DNA of 64,000 bases from Streptomyces olivaceoviridis (lineage in GTDB: Bacteria > Actinomycetota > Actinomycetes > Streptomycetales > Streptomycetaceae). The position numbers and the translations under genes were made by a program. This document shows, one piece after another, positions 59,371 through 64,000 of this stretch; position 1 is the first letter of the stretch; the number at the start of each line of letters is the position of its first letter. The stretch lies in contig NZ_BMUI01000018.1 in assembly GCF_014650115.1 (NCBI RefSeq), positions 141,660 to 205,659 of the forward strand, in the 5' to 3' direction. The notes under the pieces were generated by a model. It saw only the letters and a program-made list of their open reading frames with translations, had not been told where the DNA came from and did no database searches.

Positions 59371-59877
59371 TCAGAGGGTCAACTCGTACGCGAGGAGCGT
59401 GATGTCGTCCCGGCCCGGGAGGGGATTCCAGTCCCGCTCGGGGGCGCGGACGAAACCGAGGCGGGTGTAGATGCGGTGGGCGGTGCGCATGGTCCGCTGG
59501 GTGGAGAGGACCACGTGCACGCAGCCCTCGGTGGCCCGCGCTCGCTCGACGCAGGCCCGCACCAGCGCCTCGCCGGCCCCCTGGCCCCGGGCCGCGGGGG
59601 CGACCGCGAGCATCCGGATCTCCGCCTCTCCCGGGCCCGCGATGTCGGTCATGGGTCCGCCGGAGCGGACGAAGGTGACCCCGCCGAGGAGGACGCCGTC
59701 ACGAACGGCCACGAGGACGTCCGCGGCGGCGGCCCGCTTGGCCACGTCCCTCAGCTCACCGAGGTACCAGTCGCTCTCGTCGAAGGCGAGGAGGCCGTCA
59801 TCGAGGTAGGCCTCGGCGGTGATCTCGCCCAGGTCGTCGTACTCGGCGGGAGCGGCCCGCCGGATCACGAAGTCCAT
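59371..59877 (-). CDS. GNAT family N-acetyltransferase
   Basis: A 168-residue GNAT protein. The acetyl-CoA loop reads AVAPAARGQGAGEALVRAC (R/Q-x-x-G-x-G/A). Strand 4 is AEIRMLAV, and the C-terminal strand is IYTRLGFVRAPERDW. Substrate unknown; small GNATs act on amines, proteins or drugs. ATG 59877 (MDFVIRR) has only a weak ribosome site (GGTGTC). Its stop is 11 bp from the NrdR box region, so it ends right upstream of the nrdA control elements. It is divergent from the STAND NTPase gene. Confidence 0.9.
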   Translation of the reverse strand: MDFVIRRAAPAEYDDLGEITAEAYLDDGLLAFDESDWYLGELRDVAKRAAAADVLVAVRDGVLLGGVTFVRSGGPMTDIAGPGEAEIRMLAVAPAARGQGAGEALVRACVERARATEGCVHVVLSTQRTMRTAHRIYTRLGFVRAPERDWNPLPGRDDITLLAYELTL

Positions 59878-59950
59878 GACACCGAGTCTGCCCGAGGGAC
59901 CCGGCGAGGCTCCCCGGGAATCCCGAGGGGCGCTTGCCGGGTTGCGGGGC

Positions 59951-59976
59951 GGAATGCCCATGTTTTCATGGAAGTA
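59951..59976 (+). promoter_or_regulatory. Candidate promoter/operator of the STAND NTPase gene
   Basis: GGAAT (59951-59955), an 18-bp spacer and GTA (59974-59976) resemble a sigma-R promoter (GGAAT-N18-GTT) with one mismatch. The spacer contains the palindrome CCATG-TTTT-CATGG (59958-59971), a possible operator. Confidence 0.35.
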
Positions 59977-60030
59977 GGTGCTTTGTGGGGTCCTCCGTGC
60001 CGAAAGCTGGTCTCGGAAGGAGAACGCACG

Positions 60031-63000
60031 ATGACGAGAATCGTCCGTCACCCACCAGGCAAGGAGCGGCCCCCCAACGCGCCGATGGCGACGCTGTACG
60101 AGAGACGGGCGTGGCGCCGGGTCAGACGGTTCTTCCTGTCCTACTGGCACCATCTGACCATCAGGCTGGAGGCCCGCCTCGACACCACCCGCCCCCGGAA
60201 GTGGCGCAGATGGGCCTCGTACACCAATGTGAACCGGGTCGTCTGGGCCCTTGCCGCGCTCGCCGTCCTCGCGTGGGTCAGCGAGGGCGTGTACATCCTC
60301 ATCTCGCACCACACGACGGGGTTCGAGTCGTGGCGGAAGGACAACCCGGGCTTCGACACCCTTCTCCGCTTCGTCGGGCCGGTCCTCTCCGCATCGATCG
60401 CCGCCGCCCTCTTCCTGTTCTTCTGGTACTGGTGGACCAAGCGGCGCTACCTCGTGAAGGCGCGTAAGCATCCCCGCAAACTGGTGCCCACCGCCGGCCC
60501 CGACATCGCAGAGATCGTGGGCCGCGAGGAGATCGTCCGGGTCATCGCCCAACGGCTGCGGCAGCGCGAGACCCGCAGGCCGTATCTGCTCGTCGGCGGT
60601 GTGGGCACGGGCAAGACGGCCGTCCTGGTGCGGCTCACCGAACTGCTCGCCCGGCAGCACGCCGTTCCCGTGCCGATCCGGCTGCGGGATGCCACCGGCG
60701 CCGATCTGAACTTCGAGCGCATGGCCAGGGAACGGTTCGCCGAGGAAGCGCCCCGCGGCATCCTGGCACGCACCAAGAACGACCGGGTCTGGCAGCAACT
60801 GCTCGCCGACGACAAGGTGGTCGTCCTCGCCGACGGCCTGGAAGAGGCGGTCCTCGACGAGCGCCTCCAGGAGGACAGGGACAACATCATCCGCAGGGCC
60901 ATCGAGCGCGCCCACGCGGAGAAACTGCCGCTCGTCATCGCGTCCCGGCCGCACAGTCCGCTGGAGAGCACCCCCGCCGCGATCGTGGAGCTGGAACCGC
61001 TCAGCGAGGAGGAGGCGTTGTGCTTCGTCGAGGCCCGGATCCCGGAGACGGACGAGCGCCGCGTGGACTGGATCGTGGAGACCGCGGAGGTCACCGAGTC
61101 GCCCATCTACCTCCAGATCGCCCGCGAACTGCACCACCACGGCGACCTGGAACGTGACCGTCCGCGCGACGACAAGGACCGGCTGGACACCCGTAGCTGG
61201 GACCGCGGCACGCTGCGGCTGTGGCTGCTGGAGACATGGGATCTCGCCGTGCGGGAGGGCCGGCTGCGCGGGGACGTCGAGCTGAACCCGCAGGAGCGCC
61301 GCGACACGCTGGAGGTGATTTCCGCGCTCGCCTGCGTAGGACTGCTCCAGGACAAGCTGGAGGTCGGTTTCGCCGAGCTGCTGGACGACGACGTACACCC
61401 CGGTCCGGCACGGCGGACGTGGGCCCGGGCGGAGCACCTGTGGGCCAGGAGACCCGGTTTCGAGCAGTGCGACAAGCGAGGAGGCAACGCCTTCTCGGAG
61501 TGGCACCGGGAGCGGATCTGGGACACGCTCCGCGACCATCTGAGCCAGGAATACAAAGAGCGTCTGACCAAGGGCGACATGGGCCAGTGCCAGACCGCGC
61601 TCGCCCACCTGGCGGCCAACGCGAACAAGCTCCAGCTGGTGGAGAGCTTCGAGAAGAGGGTGCGCTTCCCCCACAGCATCATCCAGGCCTACCTCGGCTT
61701 CCGTCTGCTGCGGCACCTCGACGAGCGCGACGCCGGCGAGCTGATCGAGCAGGCGCTGCGCCCGCCGGGCCCCAGCCGTGAGCTGCTCATCGCCGCGGTG
61801 ATGCTCTCCCGTCACAGGGCGGCGAAGCTGTCGGCCAAGGGAGGCAGTATCGGGGCGGAGTGGCAGAAGGCGCGGGCCGAGCTGGTACGGCGCACCCCCT
61901 TGTACGGCCACCCCCTGGCCGAGCGGCTCTTCGTGGCCGCGAACCACCGTGCGAACGATCCCAAGGCCCTCGACCTGTACGCGGCGGCCCTGGAGGTCGA
62001 CAGCGTGGAACGCCGGTCACGGCTGCTGTGCGACATCGTCGAGCGGGTGCACAACCGCTGGCCCGACATCCAGGGCGACCGCCGCACCGTCGAGGACGCG
62101 AAGCTGGCCCTGCTCAAGCAGCTCGGCACGGCACTGCGCGCGGCCTCGGAGAAGACCGACACCATGCCGCTGTACGACCGCCTCTTCCACATCGGCAAGG
62201 CGGAGCCCTCGCACTCCGTACGCCTGGCGGTCGCCCAGGAGTTCGGCAGCGGCGGCAACGACGCGTTCGCCTTCATCCGGGAGAAGATCGGCCTGGACAC
62301 CGACCCCATCAGGGAGTACGACAAGGCGGTCGCCAAGCTGAGAGCCGGCAAGAGGGACCGGTACCAGGGCTGGACGGAGAGGATGCGGAAGGCGTCGGCC
62401 TCCCGTGCCTCCTCGCGGGACGAGTCGTCGGCGGAGGTCGATCGGCTCCAGGAGGAGCGGAAGGAGATCAAGCAGCAGTACCGCAAGGCCCGTGTCGAGC
62501 TGTCCAGAGAGTTCATGATGCGGGCCTGGATGCTCCCCATGCTCCTGGGCTCCGTCGACGACGCCCACCGTGACGAAGCCCGGGGCCGTCTCACCAAGTG
62601 GCTGCGTCATCTCGATCCGAAAGACACCCAGGGCACCCCCGACCTGCCCCTCCCCTTGGAGGCCGCGCTGGCCCAGGGCTTCAAGTTCGCGGCCAACCGG
62701 CGCAAACGCCACCCCTCCTCGTACCCGGGCAGCCGGGCCGATCTGATCCGGCAGGCGGAGACCGTGCTTCAGCAGTCACGCTGCTGGTACACCCAGGTGA
62801 CGCTGCTTCAGGCGCTGTGCCTGTGGGAGCTCCCGGACAGCGTCGGCCGCCATGAGCGGGACGCGGACAGCGCGGTATGGCGGGAGGACGACGTCGACGG
62901 TTCCTGCGAGCCGTCCGGGACGATCGGTGGGAGCAACGCGGTGCAGACGGTGCAGCGCTGGCTGTCGATGGCGGGCACGGTGAACGCCGCACCCGGATGG

Positions 63001-63654
63001 CCCGGCGGCGACGGTGACGCGCCCCGGCGGGTCCTGCATCCGTTCGTCGCCGAGGCGGGCGACCTGGTGGCCATGGCACTGGAGACCGGGCGGCCCGAAC
63101 GCTTCCTCTGGATCGACGAGAAGACCGTCACCGACAACGTGGGCTCGCGCACCGCAAACAACCGTGGCTACCGCAAGCACAACCTGTGGATCCCGCCCTC
63201 CGCCGGCTGGAGCACCCTCGACGGGCGTGCCCAGCGTCTCGTCGCCGACGTGCTGATCATGCTGAACCTGATCGAGCGGGACGGATATCCGGGCGAGGTC
63301 GAGGAGCGCATGCTCCGCGCCGAGCGGCCCGGCATGCCGCTCCCGCCGTGCATCGCCACGAATCGCGAGCCGCTACGGCCCGATCTGCGGCCCGGCACCT
63401 CCGCCCCGCCCCCGCCGGGCAGCGCCTGTCTGCCCGACTGCAAGTTCCAGCTCTGCCCGTACCCGCCCCGGGGCGGTGTCCCCCGGGGCGAGATCCGCGA
63501 GCCCTTCTGCCGTCAGCAGCAGGTCCTTCTGCCCGGCCCGATACGCCGGAAGCTGCCCAGGACCGTGCACAGGAAGACACCCCCCTGGGTGAGCATGCGG
63601 GTCCGCGAACTGGACGGCTTCTGGGACGCGATGGCCGGGCGCACGCGCGACTGA
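60031..63654 (+). CDS. Membrane-anchored STAND/NACHT-like P-loop NTPase, function unknown
   Basis: A 1207-residue protein. A basic N-terminus precedes two membrane helices (about 70-91 and 113-135). The NTPase has Walker A GGVGTGKT at 189-196, Walker B VVVLADGLEEA near 263-273 (the NACHT-like D-G-x-x-E form) and sensor-like VIASRPHSP at 302-310. The C-terminal ~800 residues are helical (HEAT/TPR-like), with a coiled-coil stretch RLQEERKEIKQQYRKARVEL. A cysteine module near the end reads CLPDCKFQLC, then EPFC. STAND proteins are switches in signalling, regulation and phage defence. No effector domain is recognised. ATG 60031 follows GGAAGGAGAA. It stands alone between a GNAT gene and a symporter gene. 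Confidence 0.85.
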   Translation: MTRIVRHPPGKERPPNAPMATLYERRAWRRVRRFFLSYWHHLTIRLEARLDTTRPRKWRRWASYTNVNRVVWALAALAVLAWVSEGVYILISHHTTGFESWRKDNPGFDTLLRFVGPVLSASIAAALFLFFWYWWTKRRYLVKARKHPRKLVPTAGPDIAEIVGREEIVRVIAQRLRQRETRRPYLLVGGVGTGKTAVLVRLTELLARQHAVPVPIRLRDATGADLNFERMARERFAEEAPRGILARTKNDRVWQQLLADDKVVVLADGLEEAVLDERLQEDRDNIIRRAIERAHAEKLPLVIASRPHSPLESTPAAIVELEPLSEEEALCFVEARIPETDERRVDWIVETAEVTESPIYLQIARELHHHGDLERDRPRDDKDRLDTRSWDRGTLRLWLLETWDLAVREGRLRGDVELNPQERRDTLEVISALACVGLLQDKLEVGFAELLDDDVHPGPARRTWARAEHLWARRPGFEQCDKRGGNAFSEWHRERIWDTLRDHLSQEYKERLTKGDMGQCQTALAHLAANANKLQLVESFEKRVRFPHSIIQAYLGFRLLRHLDERDAGELIEQALRPPGPSRELLIAAVMLSRHRAAKLSAKGGSIGAEWQKARAELVRRTPLYGHPLAERLFVAANHRANDPKALDLYAAALEVDSVERRSRLLCDIVERVHNRWPDIQGDRRTVEDAKLALLKQLGTALRAASEKTDTMPLYDRLFHIGKAEPSHSVRLAVAQEFGSGGNDAFAFIREKIGLDTDPIREYDKAVAKLRAGKRDRYQGWTERMRKASASRASSRDESSAEVDRLQEERKEIKQQYRKARVELSREFMMRAWMLPMLLGSVDDAHRDEARGRLTKWLRHLDPKDTQGTPDLPLPLEAALAQGFKFAANRRKRHPSSYPGSRADLIRQAETVLQQSRCWYTQVTLLQALCLWELPDSVGRHERDADSAVWREDDVDGSCEPSGTIGGSNAVQTVQRWLSMAGTVNAAPGWPGGDGDAPRRVLHPFVAEAGDLVAMALETGRPERFLWIDEKTVTDNVGSRTANNRGYRKHNLWIPPSAGWSTLDGRAQRLVADVLIMLNLIERDGYPGEVEERMLRAERPGMPLPPCIATNREPLRPDLRPGTSAPPPPGSACLPDCKFQLCPYPPRGGVPRGEIREPFCRQQQVLLPGPIRRKLPRTVHRKTPPWVSMRVRELDGFWDAMAGRTRD

Positions 63655-63674
63655 GCGCCCGGCCGAGGCATGGG

Positions 63675-64000
63675 CTAGTGAGCGCTTCCCGTGGTGGCCG
63701 GGGGGAGTTCCACCTGGACGCCGGGGTCGCCGGCGTCCGCGGTGTAGTCCTCCGGCCGGGTCTCGTCCACGCCCTCGGGGGCCTTGACGGCCTTCAGGAC
63801 GAGGGTGAGGACCACGGTCACCGCCACGTTCAGGACGAACGCGGTGAGGCCGATGTAGCCGATCTCCCCGATGCCGGGGATCTCCTTCGCGGAGCCGCCG
63901 AAGTGCTTCTGCGTCGGCGAGGCCACGCCGTACGCCGCGGCCGTGCCGTAGATCATGCCGACCGCCCAGCCGGCGAGCAGTGCCCAGCGGTGGAACCAGC
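63675..64000 (-). CDS. mctP: Sodium:solute symporter (monocarboxylate permease MctP-like), C-terminal part
   Basis: Only the last ~108 codons are in the window; the gene begins beyond its right edge. The visible membrane helices are WALLAGWAVGMIYGTAAAYG and IGLTAFVLNVAVTVVLTLVL, followed by a short acidic cytoplasmic tail (APEGVDETRPEDYTADAGD). The GW/Y-x-G-T helix and tail resemble MctP-type permeases of the solute:sodium symporter family, which take up lactate, pyruvate and similar acids. The name is based on a short stretch and is tentative. It ends 20 nt after the STAND gene, convergent with it. Confidence 0.75.
   Translation of the reverse strand, partial: WFHRWALLAGWAVGMIYGTAAAYGVASPTQKHFGGSAKEIPGIGEIGYIGLTAFVLNVAVTVVLTLVLKAVKAPEGVDETRPEDYTADAGDPGVQVELPPATTGSAH

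Noticed and set aside
59371..61947. 858-codon minus-strand open frame covering the GNAT gene and part of the STAND gene
   Set aside because: Only the last 168 codons (GNAT) have a domain; the upstream part is antisense to the STAND NTPase.

Overview
This 64-kb window is chromosomal DNA of a Streptomyces species. The evidence is very high G+C, strong third-position G/C bias, frequent GTG starts and ATGA overlaps, and family-specific genes: wblC, sigR-rsrA, epi-isozizaene synthase with CYP170, and a nrdAB operon behind a cobalamin riboswitch. Gene content and order look like the S. coelicolor SCO518x-SCO523x core region; this is recalled, not searched. There are no rRNA genes, CRISPR arrays, insertion sequences, integrases or attachment sites. 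The two RNA genes are near-identical initiator tRNA-Met genes.

Layout. 1-2507 (-): edge-truncated kinase-like/UPF0104 membrane protein. 2.7-17.5 kb: a genome-maintenance and antibiotic-response block with an alkyltransferase-like protein, the AdnA/AdnB helicase-nucleases, an M20 dipeptidase, NudC, mycoredoxin, UvrD2, and wblC behind a long attenuator-like leader. 17.6-30.9 kb: ABC1 kinase-like and orphan E1/ThiF-like proteins, a YgjP-type metallopeptidase, a TerD-AIM24 fusion with two further AIM24 proteins, a Nudix hydrolase, a DUF2342 zincin, an SDR protein, MoaE, a PDZ-Lon-like protease and a PPA1309 protein. 31.1-38.9 kb: UPF0182 membrane protein, two fMet tRNAs flanking a Sel1/TPR protein, divergent catR-catA, and a CBS protein. 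Much of 2.7-34 kb mirrors the mycobacterial block around whiB7-uvrD2-nudC-adnAB.

39-47 kb: HisN, TetR, a Gdx/SugE-type SMR exporter, RsgA, AroA and an M50 peptidase; then SRAP, an alpha/beta hydrolase, and the thiol-stress system sigR-rsrA with an autoregulatory promoter and a long-isoform start. 47-51.6 kb: two membrane HD/HD-GYP proteins, a TPR protein and peptide deformylase. 51.9-54.3 kb: albaflavenone-type sesquiterpene genes. 54.4-59.4 kb: class Ia ribonucleotide reductase genes with tandem NrdR boxes and a B12 riboswitch. 59.4-64 kb: a GNAT acetyltransferase, a 1207-residue membrane-anchored STAND/NACHT-like NTPase of unknown function, and the C-terminus of a sodium:solute symporter.

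Several stress circuits are visible in the DNA itself: a palindrome inside the catalase promoter, a sigma-R promoter before sigR, a WhiB7-type promoter plus terminator before wblC, and two control layers on nrdAB. The least explained elements are the STAND-like NTPase, the AIM24 cluster, the orphan E1-like protein, the coding minisatellite in adnA, and three short-period tandem repeat arrays between genes.
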